A stretch of 64,000 nt of DNA from Burkholderiales bacterium (GTDB taxonomy: Bacteria > Pseudomonadota > Gammaproteobacteria > Burkholderiales > SG8-41): positions 120,938 through 184,937 of the forward strand of contig JADZGE010000019.1 in the NCBI GenBank assembly GCA_020854035.1. Reading direction: 5' to 3'. Shown one piece after another: positions 1 to 12,287 of this stretch. The position numbers were made by a program, and so were the translations under genes. The number at the start of each line of letters is the position of its first letter. Positions within the stretch are counted from its first letter, which is position 1. Under the pieces are notes generated by a model. That model was given only the letters and a program-made list of their open reading frames with translations, did no database searches and was not told where the DNA came from.

Positions 1-6
1 ATCACC

Positions 7-1455
7 ATGAATTCGTGCTTACTCCGGGCGTTCGTCCTCGGCCTCGCACTGGCGGGCTGCCCCGGCGCGTCCGCGCAGGCGCTGCCCGAACTGGGCGACG
101 TGTCGCAGGCGACGTTCTCGCCGCTGCAGGAGCGGCGGCTCGGCGAGAGCATCATGCGCGAAGTGCGCGCCGACCGGGCCTACTACGACGAACCCGAGGC
201 GACCGACTACGTCGCGAGCATGGGAGGGCGCCTCGCGGCACAGAGCACCGGGACGCGGCAGGAGTTCGATTTCTTCCTGCTGAACGATTCCCAGATCAAC
301 GCCTTCGCGCTGCCCGGCGGGTTCATCGGTGTCAACGTCGGCCTGATCCTCGCCGCCCAGAGCGAGTCGGAGGTGGCGGGGGTGATGGCGCACGAGATCT
401 CGCACGTGACCCAGCGCCACATCGCGCGCATGATCGCGCAGCAGGGCAGCGGCACCGTCGCCACGCTCGCCTCGATCGCCGCGGCGATACTGCTCTCCCG
501 GGTGAGCCCGGACGCCGCGCAGGCGGCGTTCGTGTTCGGGCAGGCGGCGGCCGTCCAGAGCCAGTTGAACTTCACGCGCGAGAACGAGCGCGAGGCCGAC
601 CGCATCGGGTTGTCGCTGCTCGAGAAAGCGGGCTACGACCCGCGCGGCATGGTCGCCTTCTTCGAGCGGCTGCAGCGCGCGACGCGCGCCTACGACAGCG
701 CCGCGCCCTCCTACCTGCGCACGCACCCGCTCAATTTCGAGCGCATCGCCGATATCCAGAGCCGCCTGCAGAACCTCGGCTACCGCCAGATCCCGGACAG
801 CGTCGAGTTTCACCTCATCCGCGCCAGGCTGCGCGCGGAGCTCCTGCCGCCGCGCGAGGCGATCGCGTTCTTCGAGGCGAGCCTCGCCGAGCGCAAGTTC
901 CTGAGCGAAGGATCGAGCCATTACGGCCTCGCCCTGAGCTCGCTGCGGGCGAACGACGTCGAGCGCGCGAGAAGAGAGCTCGCGGCCGCGGCGCGGCAGC
1001 TGCCGGCGAATCCCGTCCTCGAAACGCTCGCGTGCCGCGTCGCGCGCGCGGCGGGGCCGCCCGGCGCGGCGTTCGCCTGCTACCGGGAGGCGTTGAAGAC
1101 CTATCCCAACTACCGCGCGCTGCTCTACGACTACGCAGACGCCCTCGTCGAGGGGCGCGATCCGCGGGCCGCGCTCGCGCTCGTCGAGGCGCGGCTGCCT
1201 CCGACGGGCGGCGATGAGCGGCTCTACCGCCTGCAGGCGCGCTCCTACGCGGCGCTCGGGCGCCCGCTCGCGCAGCATCGCGCGCAGGCCGAGGCGTACG
1301 CGCGCCTCGGCGCCTACGGCGCGGCGGTGGAGCAACTGAGAATCGGATTGAAGACCGGCGACGGCGATTTCTACGAGCTCTCCGGCGCCGAGGCGCGCCT
1401 GCGGGAGCTCACCCGGCTCGACCTCGACGCGCGCCGCGACGCGAAATTGCAGTAG
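7..1455 (+). CDS. bepA: Periplasmic M48 metalloprotease with TPR repeats (BepA/YfgC type)
   Basis: This is a zinc metalloprotease of the BepA (YfgC) type, which in relatives acts in the periplasm on outer-membrane assembly and quality control. The first 23 residues form a signal peptide ending in ASA. The zinc motif HEISH lies at about residues 129-133, and the third ligand is in the EADRIG motif near residue 196. The second half (about 270-480) is helical and TPR-like, as in BepA. The length of 482 aa is normal for the family. The ATG at 7 sits at the window edge, so its ribosome binding site cannot be judged. Family assignment is secure; the gene symbol is by similarity. Confidence 0.88.
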   Translation: MNSCLLRAFVLGLALAGCPGASAQALPELGDVSQATFSPLQERRLGESIMREVRADRAYYDEPEATDYVASMGGRLAAQSTGTRQEFDFFLLNDSQINAFALPGGFIGVNVGLILAAQSESEVAGVMAHEISHVTQRHIARMIAQQGSGTVATLASIAAAILLSRVSPDAAQAAFVFGQAAAVQSQLNFTRENEREADRIGLSLLEKAGYDPRGMVAFFERLQRATRAYDSAAPSYLRTHPLNFERIADIQSRLQNLGYRQIPDSVEFHLIRARLRAELLPPREAIAFFEASLAERKFLSEGSSHYGLALSSLRANDVERARRELAAAARQLPANPVLETLACRVARAAGPPGAAFACYREALKTYPNYRALLYDYADALVEGRDPRAALALVEARLPPTGGDERLYRLQARSYAALGRPLAQHRAQAEAYARLGAYGAAVEQLRIGLKTGDGDFYELSGAEARLRELTRLDLDARRDAKLQ

Positions 1456-1540
1456 CGGCGCGGCCGGTCGATCCCGGCCGGGTGCCGGACGGCGCCCCGG
1501 GCCGGCGCGAAGCGGCTTGCCCTTGTGGTATCGTGCCCCG

Positions 1541-2881
1541 ATGGACAGCTCCCGCAGCGCCACCGTGCCCGGCATGCCCGCGGCGATGGACAGGATCGGG
1601 AAGTTCGAGGTCATCCGGGAGATCGGCAAGGGCGCGACCAGCGCCGTATTCCAGGCGTACGACCCGTTCCAGAACCGGCAGGTCGCGATCAAGGTGGTGT
1701 TCCCCGAGGCGCTGGTCGACAAGGAGCACGGCCGGCGCTACCGCAAGCTCTTCGTGACCGAGGCCTCGCTCGCGGGCAAGCTATCCCACCCGCATATCGT
1801 CGCGATCTTCGACGCGGTGGCGGGGGAGGACCTGTCCTATATCGTGATGGAATACGTCGAGGGCACCACCCTCGAGCAGTACACGCGCCACGACCGCCTG
1901 CTGCCGGTGCAGAAGATCGTGGAGATCTGCTACAAGTGCGCGCGCGCGCTCGACTACGCGGCGCGGCAGGGCGTGATCCACCGCGACATCAAGCCGGCCA
2001 ACGTGCTTATCACGGGCGAATCCGACATCAAGATATCGGATTTCGGCGCGGCGCTGACCCTCGCCGCCCAGACGACCCAGGTAAGCGGCGTCGGATCGCC
2101 CGCCTACATGTCGCCGGAGCAGGTGAAGGAGCAGGCGCTCACCCACCAGACCGACATTTTCTCGCTGGGCGTGCTGATGTACCAGCTCCTGACCGGGCGC
2201 CTGCCGTTCCAGGGCACCAACAACTACAGCATGATCTACCAGATCATCAACGTCGAACCGCCGCGCCCGGGCCAGTTCCGCTCCGACCTGCCGCCGCGCA
2301 TCGAGGCGATCGTCATGCGGGCGCTGCAGAAGAGCACGGCCGAGCGCTACGCGACGTGGGAGGAGTTCGCGCACGACCTCGTCGTCGCGCTCGGCGCGGA
2401 ACACAAGCTGGAGCACGGCTTCGCCGAGAGCGAGAAATTCGACACCCTGCGCAAGCTCGATTTTTTCCGCCAGTTCTCCGACGTCGAGCTGTGGGAGGTG
2501 CTGCGTCTCGCGACGTGGCGCAAGCATCCGCGCGACACGTTGCTGATCCAGGAGGGAGACATCGGTTCGTCCTTCTTCATCCTGATCTCGGGCCAGGTGA
2601 AGGTGGTGAAGCAGGAAAAGCTCCTCAACCTCCTGAAGGGCGGCGAGTGTTTCGGCGAGATGGCCTACCTCGGCAAGCAGAAGTTCCAGCGATCGGCGAG
2701 CGTCATTTCCATCGCGGACACCGCGCTGATCGAGATCCGCGCGGAGACCCTCACGAAGGCCTCCGAGATCTGCCGGCACCACTTCCACGGCGCCTTCCTC
2801 GAACTGCTCGTCGACCGGCTGACGATGGCCAACCTGCGGCTCTCCCAGTTACTCACCGACCGCAATGTCAGCGTGTTCTGA
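1541..2881 (+). CDS. Serine/threonine protein kinase with C-terminal cyclic-nucleotide-binding domain
   Basis: This is a Hanks-type kinase fused to a cNMP-binding domain. The kinase spans about residues 20-280: the ATP-site Lys in VAIKVV is about K51, the catalytic loop HRDIKPAN starts about H147, DFG is at about 167-169, and SPAYMSPEQ marks the activation-segment end. The C-terminal third (about 310-440) has the CAP-family cassette pattern GECFGEMAYL near 368. No transmembrane helix is visible, so it should be cytosolic. The ATG at 1541 was preferred over one at 1517 because the extra residues are not conserved-looking. The likely model is a kinase gated by a nucleotide or by the fold alone; ligand and substrate are unknown. 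Confidence 0.85.
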   Translation: MDSSRSATVPGMPAAMDRIGKFEVIREIGKGATSAVFQAYDPFQNRQVAIKVVFPEALVDKEHGRRYRKLFVTEASLAGKLSHPHIVAIFDAVAGEDLSYIVMEYVEGTTLEQYTRHDRLLPVQKIVEICYKCARALDYAARQGVIHRDIKPANVLITGESDIKISDFGAALTLAAQTTQVSGVGSPAYMSPEQVKEQALTHQTDIFSLGVLMYQLLTGRLPFQGTNNYSMIYQIINVEPPRPGQFRSDLPPRIEAIVMRALQKSTAERYATWEEFAHDLVVALGAEHKLEHGFAESEKFDTLRKLDFFRQFSDVELWEVLRLATWRKHPRDTLLIQEGDIGSSFFILISGQVKVVKQEKLLNLLKGGECFGEMAYLGKQKFQRSASVISIADTALIEIRAETLTKASEICRHHFHGAFLELLVDRLTMANLRLSQLLTDRNVSVF

Positions 2882-2917
2882 TTGTGTGCTAGGATTTTCC
2901 GCCGAGGCGCTCGCGGC

Positions 2918-3187
2918 ATGAGGAGGCAGGCGGGGCCGGTGCGACCGCGCGGGCACGGCGAAGGGATGACAGAGTACCTCATCATCCTGGCGCTCATCGC
3001 GATCGCGGCGGCCGGCACCCTGGCATACTTCGGGCGGGGCACCACGCGCGAGCCGCCGGTGGACACCGCGGGCGATGCCGGCACGGCGGCAGGCCGGGCT
3101 CCCGCGGGTGCGCCGGCCAGGACCGCGGTACCGAAGTCGGCGAGTCGCGCGCCGGACGGGACTCGCGGCACGTCATCGGACAAGTGA
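2918..3187 (+). CDS. Small pilin-like membrane protein (Flp/TadE-like N-terminus)
   Basis: A basic leader is followed by GMTEYLIILALIAIAAAG and then a Pro/Ala/Thr-rich tail. A Gly followed by a Met-Thr-Glu-Tyr start and a hydrophobic stretch resembles the class III prepilin signal of Flp pilins, with the Glu at position +3 after the predicted Gly/Met cut (Flp pilins usually have it at about +5). The stretch is also a single membrane helix. The 89-residue length fits a minor pilin or pseudopilin. It follows the kinase gene by 36 bases and precedes the TusA-like gene by one base, so all three may be co-transcribed. An ATG at 2966 would remove the leader. No tad or pil genes are in the window, so function is open. 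Confidence 0.55.
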   Translation: MRRQAGPVRPRGHGEGMTEYLIILALIAIAAAGTLAYFGRGTTREPPVDTAGDAGTAAGRAPAGAPARTAVPKSASRAPDGTRGTSSDK

Positions 3188-3188
3188 C

Positions 3189-3425
3189 ATGACGACCACG
3201 CACATCGACAAGGAACTCGACGCGCGCGGGCTCAATTGCCCGCTGCCCATCCTGCGCACCAAGAAGGCCCTGAACGACATGGGCTCGGGCCAGATCCTGC
3301 GGATTCGAGCGACCGACCCCGGCTCCGTGAAGGATTTCCAGGCCTTTTCCAGGCAGACCGGTAATCCGCTGCTCATGTCCGAGACAGCCGGGGATCAGTT
3401 CATTTTCCTGCTGCAGAAGAAGTAG
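3189..3425 (+). CDS. TusA-family sulfur-carrier protein
   Basis: A 78-residue TusA/SirA-fold protein. The motif LNCPLPILRTKKAL at about residues 16-29 contains the CPxP cysteine that carries persulfide sulfur in TusA proteins. Members serve tRNA thiolation, molybdenum cofactor or sulfur trafficking; which one applies here cannot be read from the sequence. The ATG at 3189 almost abuts the stop of the pilin-like gene, suggesting coupling. It ends 12 bases before the convergent DUF4126 gene. Confidence 0.88.
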   Translation: MTTTHIDKELDARGLNCPLPILRTKKALNDMGSGQILRIRATDPGSVKDFQAFSRQTGNPLLMSETAGDQFIFLLQKK

Positions 3426-3437
3426 CGCGGCACGCTG

Positions 3438-4067
3438 CTACCGGGCGCCTCCGCGCCGTTGCGGCGGGAGACCCGGGCGGCCCGGTGGCGCGCCGGCCGT
3501 CACGACGAGGCGCCGGATGCCGCGCGCGATTTTCGGCGCGAGCCACACTGCCGCGCAGACGAACGCGACGAGAGCGCCGAGCAGGAGCAGGGGGTGCTTG
3601 AGCGCGAGCCACAGGATCGCGACCGCGGACACGTCCTCGGTCACGGAGGCGCCCCAGTTGGTGACCGGCTCGGGCGAGGCGTTGATGAGCGCCCGCGCGC
3701 CGGCCTTGGCGAAATGGGTGCCCGCCGCGATCGCGCCCCCGAGCAGCCCCGCCGCCACCGCGTAGGAAGGCGCGTCGGCGGCGACGGCGTACGCCGCGAG
3801 GAGCGCGCCGGCGGGTATGCGAACGAACGTGTGCAAGAGGTCCCATAGCGTGTCGAACCCGGGCACCTTGTCCGCCAGGAACTCGGCGAGGAAGAGCGTG
3901 CCCGCGACCGCCATCACGACCGGATGCGCGAGTATGACGAGGTCCGGCGGCAACCCGGCCGCTCCCGCGTGGTGCAACACGCCGAGGAAGAACAGCACGG
4001 CGTAGAGCCGCATTCCGCTCGCCCAGCCGAGGCCGGCGGCAAGCGCGACGCTCGCTAGGGAATCCAT
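3438..4067 (-). CDS. DUF4126-family integral membrane protein
   Basis: A 209-residue protein starting MDSLASVALAAGLGWASGMR, with about five or six hydrophobic segments and a conserved-looking Gly-rich centre (AGTHFAKAGARALINASPEP), which is the recognisable core of DUF4126. Family function is unknown. The ATG at 4067 starts the homologous region; upstream in-frame codons are low-complexity and overlap the MFS gene end. It is convergent with the TusA-like gene and lies 25 bases after the MFS gene on the same strand. Confidence 0.8.
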   Translation of the reverse strand: MDSLASVALAAGLGWASGMRLYAVLFFLGVLHHAGAAGLPPDLVILAHPVVMAVAGTLFLAEFLADKVPGFDTLWDLLHTFVRIPAGALLAAYAVAADAPSYAVAAGLLGGAIAAGTHFAKAGARALINASPEPVTNWGASVTEDVSAVAILWLALKHPLLLLGALVAFVCAAVWLAPKIARGIRRLVVTAGAPPGRPGLPPQRRGGAR

Positions 4068-4092
4068 GGCAGGCGAATGGTAAACCCGTCGT

Positions 4093-5340
4093 TCACCGGC
4101 CCGCCAGGTCGAGGCGCTCGCAGTTCGCCCGCAGCTCGCGCCGCAGCCCCGGCAGCCGTGTCGCGAGCCACAGCGCGCACGCGATGCAGCACGCACCGCC
4201 GAGCGCCAGCGTGTGCGTCGCGCCGACCGCGGTGGCGGCCGCGCCGGCGGCAAGGCTGCCGAGCGGGTACATGCCGAGAAACGCCATGCTGTAGAAGCCC
4301 GCGACACGCCCGCGCAGCGTGTCCTCGACGATCGTCATGGTGATCGTGGAGACGCCGTTCACCGCCAGGACGATGCCGGCGCCCACGACGACGAGCAGCG
4401 CGGCCGACAGCACGACGTGGCTTGACCACGCGAATGCCGTGAGCCCCGCGCCGGCGGCGATACACGCCGCCACGATCCACGCGGGCAGAGTCTCGATGTC
4501 GCGCCGGGCCGCGAGAAGCAGAATGCCGGCGACGCCGCCGGTGCCCCCGGCGCCGATCAGGAAGCCGAGCGTGTCCGCCCCGCCCGCGAAACTCTCCGCG
4601 GCGAAAATCGGCATGAGCGCTTGATAGGGCGTCGCCGCGAAGCTCACCAGCGCAACGACCGGCAGCAGCAGCCGCACCGGCGCCATGTTCCAGGCGTAGA
4701 GAGCGCCGTCGCGGAACTCGCGCCAGAGCGAGCCGGGGGCGCCGCGGCGCTCGCGCGCCGTGACGCGCAGCATGCAGAGCGGCACGAGCGCGACGAACTT
4801 GGCGAGCGCGTTCACGAGGAAGCAGAAAGCCTCGCTCGAGACGGCGAGGAGCACACCGGCGATCGCCGGCCCGATCATGCGGGCGGCGTTGTAGGTGCCG
4901 GAACTGAGCGCGATCGCGCTCGGCAGGTCTTCGCGGGAGGGCACCATCTCGGGCAGGAACGACTGCCGTACGGGCGCGTCGACGCCGATGATGACGCCCA
5001 GCGCCAGGGCCAGCGTGACGATGTGCCACACCTCGACCACCTCGAGCCACGCGAGGGCGGCGAGCGCGAACGCCGGTGCCGCCGCGGCCGCCTGCATCAC
5101 GGCCACGAGCCGCCTCTTGTCGACCCGGTCGGCCCACAGGCCGCCGAAGGGCGCGAGCAGCAGCACCGCGATCTGCCCGGCGAACGCGGTCACGCCGAGC
5201 AGCCAGGCCGAGCCGGTCAGGCGGTAGACGAGCCAGCTCATGGCGATCTGCTGGACCCAGTAGCCGACGATGCCGACCGACTGGCCGCAGAAGTAGAGCC
5301 GGAAGTTGCGATGGCGGAAGGCGCGCAGCGCGTGGTTCAT
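4093..5340 (-). CDS. MFS transporter (EntS/DHA3-like)
   Basis: A 415-residue transporter with about twelve hydrophobic helices. The N-terminus (ALRAFRHRNFRLYFCGQS) and the loop GGLWADRVDKRRLVAVMQ after the second helix match the EntS/DHA3-like major facilitator group, whose members export siderophores, drugs or unknown solutes by proton exchange. The substrate cannot be inferred. It is followed on the same strand by the DUF4126 gene and preceded by valS, with about 150 bases between. Confidence 0.85.
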   Translation of the reverse strand: MNHALRAFRHRNFRLYFCGQSVGIVGYWVQQIAMSWLVYRLTGSAWLLGVTAFAGQIAVLLLAPFGGLWADRVDKRRLVAVMQAAAAAPAFALAALAWLEVVEVWHIVTLALALGVIIGVDAPVRQSFLPEMVPSREDLPSAIALSSGTYNAARMIGPAIAGVLLAVSSEAFCFLVNALAKFVALVPLCMLRVTARERRGAPGSLWREFRDGALYAWNMAPVRLLLPVVALVSFAATPYQALMPIFAAESFAGGADTLGFLIGAGGTGGVAGILLLAARRDIETLPAWIVAACIAAGAGLTAFAWSSHVVLSAALLVVVGAGIVLAVNGVSTITMTIVEDTLRGRVAGFYSMAFLGMYPLGSLAAGAAATAVGATHTLALGGACCIACALWLATRLPGLRRELRANCERLDLAGR

Positions 5341-5494
5341 GAGCGGGCCCGCCGGCGGCCCCGGCGCGCGGTGCCGGCGCGTCCGGTCGACACGATCGTT
5401 GCCCGCGCCTTCACCCCGGACGCGGGGAGCCCGGTTGCCGGGAGCACACGAGGCGCTTCGCGCGATCTCCCGCCACGCCTTCTCCCGCGACGCC

Positions 5495-9106
<3,612 letters not shown>

Positions 9107-9177
9107 GCGGAACCGGGAAACAGGAAACGGGCAATGGGCGGCGAAGCACGGTCCGGCGGCACTTCAGAACGGGCCGT

Positions 9178-9609
9178 TCATCTCTCACCGGAGCCGCCGA
9201 GGTCATGGGTGCGGATCTCGTAGCCGCGGTCCCGGTAGTGGCGGAAGCGGTCTCGTGCCTGCGCCCGGTCGGCCTCGTCGCGGCTCACGATCTCGACGAG
9301 GCGCCGGAAGCGGCTGTAGCACGCGGGCGCTTCCTCGGCGAGATTCAAGAGCACTTCGTCATGGGGCGGGTCGATGCCCTCGTGGTCCACGATCACCGGC
9401 GTCACCGCGGCGAGGGGATCGCGCGGGCCGCAGTGCGGCGTGAACCCGATCGCCGGCGTAGTCCACAGCATCCGGTCGAAACGTTGTGCCGTGTCGCGGT
9501 CCGGGCAGCACACGAACACCCGCAACCCCTGCCGGCACGCCTTCGCCGCGAGCGTGCAGGCGACCCGCAGGCGGTCCTCCACGTGGGTGTAGAAGTCGAT
9601 CTGCGTCAT
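9178..9609 (-). CDS. holC: DNA polymerase III chi subunit
   Basis: A 143-residue HolC protein; the chi subunit links the clamp loader to single-stranded-DNA-binding protein. The start MTQIDFYTHVEDRL and the middle segment WTTPAIGFTPHC are typical of HolC. It lies between pepA and valS on one strand, the order common in beta- and gammaproteobacteria. Only 10 bases separate it from the pepA stop, so pepA-holC are probably one transcript. The 71 bases before valS contain a short low-complexity AAC/GGG-rich run. Confidence 0.9.
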   Translation of the reverse strand: MTQIDFYTHVEDRLRVACTLAAKACRQGLRVFVCCPDRDTAQRFDRMLWTTPAIGFTPHCGPRDPLAAVTPVIVDHEGIDPPHDEVLLNLAEEAPACYSRFRRLVEIVSRDEADRAQARDRFRHYRDRGYEIRTHDLGGSGER

Positions 9610-9619
9610 GCCGCGTTCG

Positions 9620-11113
9620 TCACTTGCCGCGACCGGCCCGGTTCAGCAGGAACTGGGTGAGCAGCGGCACGGGCCGGCCGGTCGCGCCCTTCTCCCGCCC
9701 CGACTTCCAGGCGGTGCCCGCGATATCGAGGTGCGCCCACTTGAACTTGCCGGCGAAGCGCGCGAGAAAGCACGCCGCCGTGATCGCACCGGCGGGGCGC
9801 CCGCCGACGTTGGCGAAGTCCGCGAAGTTGCTCTTCAACTGCTCCTGGTAGTCGTCCCCGAGCGGCATCCGCCAGACCGGGTCGTGAGAGGTCTCCGCCG
9901 CGGCGCTTACCTCGCGCGCGAGACCCTCGTCGTTCGCGAAGAGCCCGCTCGCGACATGTCCGAGCGCGATCACGCACGCCCCGGTGAGCGTCGCGATGTC
10001 GATCACGGCCGCGGGCTCGTAGCGCTCGACGTAGGTGAGCGCGTCGCACAGGATGAGCCGTCCCTCGGCGTCGGTGTTGAGGATCTCCACGGTCTGTCCC
10101 GAGAGGCTCTTCACGATGTCGCCCGGTCGCGTGGCGCGCCCGCCGGGCATGTTCTCCGTGGCCGGCACCACGCCGATGACGTTCAACGGCAGGCGCATTT
10201 CACCGGCCGCCTTCATGGCGCCGAGCACGCTTGCCGCGCCGCACATGTCGAACTTCATCTCGTCCATCTCCGCGGGCGGCTTGAGGGAGATGCCGCCGGT
10301 GTCGAAGGTGATGCCCTTGCCGACGAGCACGACGGGCTTCGCCCTGGCCGGTCCGCCGCGGTGCTCGAGCACGATGAACTTCGGCGGCTCGGCGCTGCCC
10401 TGCGCGACCGAGAGGAGCGTCAGCATGCCAAGGCGCTCCATGTCCGGACGTTCGAGCACGGTCACCTTCATGCGGTAGCGCTTCGCGAGTTCGCGAGCCT
10501 CGTTCGCGAGGCGCGAGGGCGTGCACACGTTGGGCGGAAGATTGCCGAGATCGCGCGCGAGGCTCGTGCCGTGCGCGATCGCCAGGCCCCGCTCCAGGCC
10601 CGCGGCGGCGCGCCTGCCGGCCGCGCGATCGACGGTCAGCACGAGGCGCTTTAGCGCCGGCTCGGGCGTTTCCACCCGGCTTTTCATCTGCGTGAAGCGG
10701 TAACCGCTCTCGCGCGCCGCCATCACCGCCTGCGCGACCTTCCACGCCGGGTCGCGCCGGCCGACGGGAAGCCCGGTCAGCGTGAGCGTCGCGTCCTCCG
10801 TGCCCGTGCTGGCGAGCGCGCGCATCGCGCAGGCGACGGCTTCGCGATACTGCTTCTCGCGGAACTTCTCCCGGCTGCCCAGCCCGACGAGCAGCACGCG
10901 CTCGGCGCCGGCCCCCGGAACCTCGCGCAGGAAGAGGCTCGTGTTGGCTTTTCCCTCCATGTCGCCGCGCGCCAGGACTCCGGACAGGTAGCCCCGGGCG
11001 GCACGGTCGAGCGCGGCGGCGGCGGCGGAGAGGCGGCGCGTTTCGAACACGCCCGCGACCACGCACCCGGCGCGCGCACCCGGCGTCGCCGCGCTTTTTA
11101 TGCTAAATTCCAC
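9620..11113 (-). CDS. pepA: Leucyl aminopeptidase (M17)
   Basis: A cytosolic hexameric aminopeptidase of family M17, 497 residues, normal length. The active-site signature NTDAEGRL and the metal/catalytic segment VGKGITFDTGGISLKP are both intact. PepA relatives can also act as DNA-binding proteins in Xer recombination and carAB control. The start is GTG at 11113 (GTG GAA TTT AGC), downstream of GGAGCC. It is divergent from lptF, with 72 bases between; first gene of pepA-holC. Confidence 0.93.
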   Translation of the reverse strand: MEFSIKSAATPGARAGCVVAGVFETRRLSAAAAALDRAARGYLSGVLARGDMEGKANTSLFLREVPGAGAERVLLVGLGSREKFREKQYREAVACAMRALASTGTEDATLTLTGLPVGRRDPAWKVAQAVMAARESGYRFTQMKSRVETPEPALKRLVLTVDRAAGRRAAAGLERGLAIAHGTSLARDLGNLPPNVCTPSRLANEARELAKRYRMKVTVLERPDMERLGMLTLLSVAQGSAEPPKFIVLEHRGGPARAKPVVLVGKGITFDTGGISLKPPAEMDEMKFDMCGAASVLGAMKAAGEMRLPLNVIGVVPATENMPGGRATRPGDIVKSLSGQTVEILNTDAEGRLILCDALTYVERYEPAAVIDIATLTGACVIALGHVASGLFANDEGLAREVSAAAETSHDPVWRMPLGDDYQEQLKSNFADFANVGGRPAGAITAACFLARFAGKFKWAHLDIAGTAWKSGREKGATGRPVPLLTQFLLNRAGRGK

Positions 11114-11185
11114 GAGAGGCTCCGTTTCCGTTTAGGTCGCTGATTATTCGCGATTTCTCGCCGTCTTGTCAAAACGCCGGCCGCG

Positions 11186-12268
11186 ATGATTTTCCGCAAG
11201 ATGCTGCTGCGCGAGCTGGTGACGGTGGCGGCGGGCACGTTCCTGGTTCTCCTCGGCATTTCGGTCACGACGCAGCTCGTGCGCCTGCTCGGGCAGGCCG
11301 CGTCGGGCGCCATCACCTCGGTGAGCGTCGCCGCCTTTCTCGGCTTCTCGCTCGTGAACTACCTGCCGGTGCTCCTGTCGCTGACGCTGTTCATCTCGGT
11401 GCTGCTCACGCTCTCGCGCAGCTACCGCGATTCCGAGATGGTGGTGTGGTTCGCGAGCGGCGTGGGCCTGACCGAGTGGATCCGCCCGGTGGCGGCGTTC
11501 GCCATGCCGCTCGTCCTCTTGATCGCGCTCCTCACTTTCACGCTCACGCCGTGGGCGGTGTCGAGGAGCGAGGAAATGCGCCGGCAGCTCGAGGGCCGCG
11601 ACGACGTTGCCGCGATCTCCCCCGGGGTCTTTCGCGAGTCGCGCCAGGCCGAACGGGTCTACTTCGTGGAGGAAGTGCCGGGCGAGCCGGGCGTCGTCGG
11701 CAACGTCTTCGTGAGCTCGAGCCAGTTGAAGCGCCAGGGAGTTATGGTGGCGGCGCGCGGCCACCTGGAGATAACGCCGAAGGGCGACCGCTTCCTCGTG
11801 CTGGTGAACGGCCGGCGCTACGAGGGCGAACCGGGCTCCGCCGAGTACCGCATCTACCAGTTCGAGCGCTACGCGATGCGCATCGAGTCGCGCGAAGCGC
11901 GGGCGGCGCGCGCGCCGACCACGAAGTCGGTGGCGACGCTCGACCTGCTCGCCGAGCCCGGGCCGGCGAATCTCGCCGAGCTCGCCTGGCGCTTCGGGCT
12001 GCCCGCGAGCGCGCTGGTGCTGGCGCTGCTCGCGATCCCGCTCTCGTTCGTGAATCCCCGCGCGGGCCGCTCCATGAATCTCGTCTTCGCGCTGCTCGTC
12101 TACATGGTCTACGCGAATCTCCTGTCGATCTCGCAGGCGGCGATCGCGCAGTCGCGCCTGTCGCTCTGGACCGGCCTGTGGGCCGTCCACGCCCTGATGC
12201 TGGCGCTGCTGCTGCTCATGTTCTATCGCCGCCTGGCCGTCTACTCGCTCTTCCGCCTCGCGCGCTGA
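11186..12268 (+). CDS. lptF: LPS export ABC permease LptF
   Basis: Inner-membrane permease of the LptB2FG transporter that extracts lipopolysaccharide toward the outer membrane. The 360-residue protein has paired N-terminal helices, a soluble beta-jellyroll-like middle (about 130-255), and C-terminal helices ending in a short cytosolic tail. The motif RSYRDSEMVVWFASG in the cytosolic loop is the coupling region typical of LptF. lptG follows 19 bases later on the same strand, so the two are co-transcribed. Confidence 0.93.
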   Translation: MIFRKMLLRELVTVAAGTFLVLLGISVTTQLVRLLGQAASGAITSVSVAAFLGFSLVNYLPVLLSLTLFISVLLTLSRSYRDSEMVVWFASGVGLTEWIRPVAAFAMPLVLLIALLTFTLTPWAVSRSEEMRRQLEGRDDVAAISPGVFRESRQAERVYFVEEVPGEPGVVGNVFVSSSQLKRQGVMVAARGHLEITPKGDRFLVLVNGRRYEGEPGSAEYRIYQFERYAMRIESREARAARAPTTKSVATLDLLAEPGPANLAELAWRFGLPASALVLALLAIPLSFVNPRAGRSMNLVFALLVYMVYANLLSISQAAIAQSRLSLWTGLWAVHALMLALLLLMFYRRLAVYSLFRLAR

Positions 12269-12287
12269 GGCCGGCGCGCGCGCCCCG

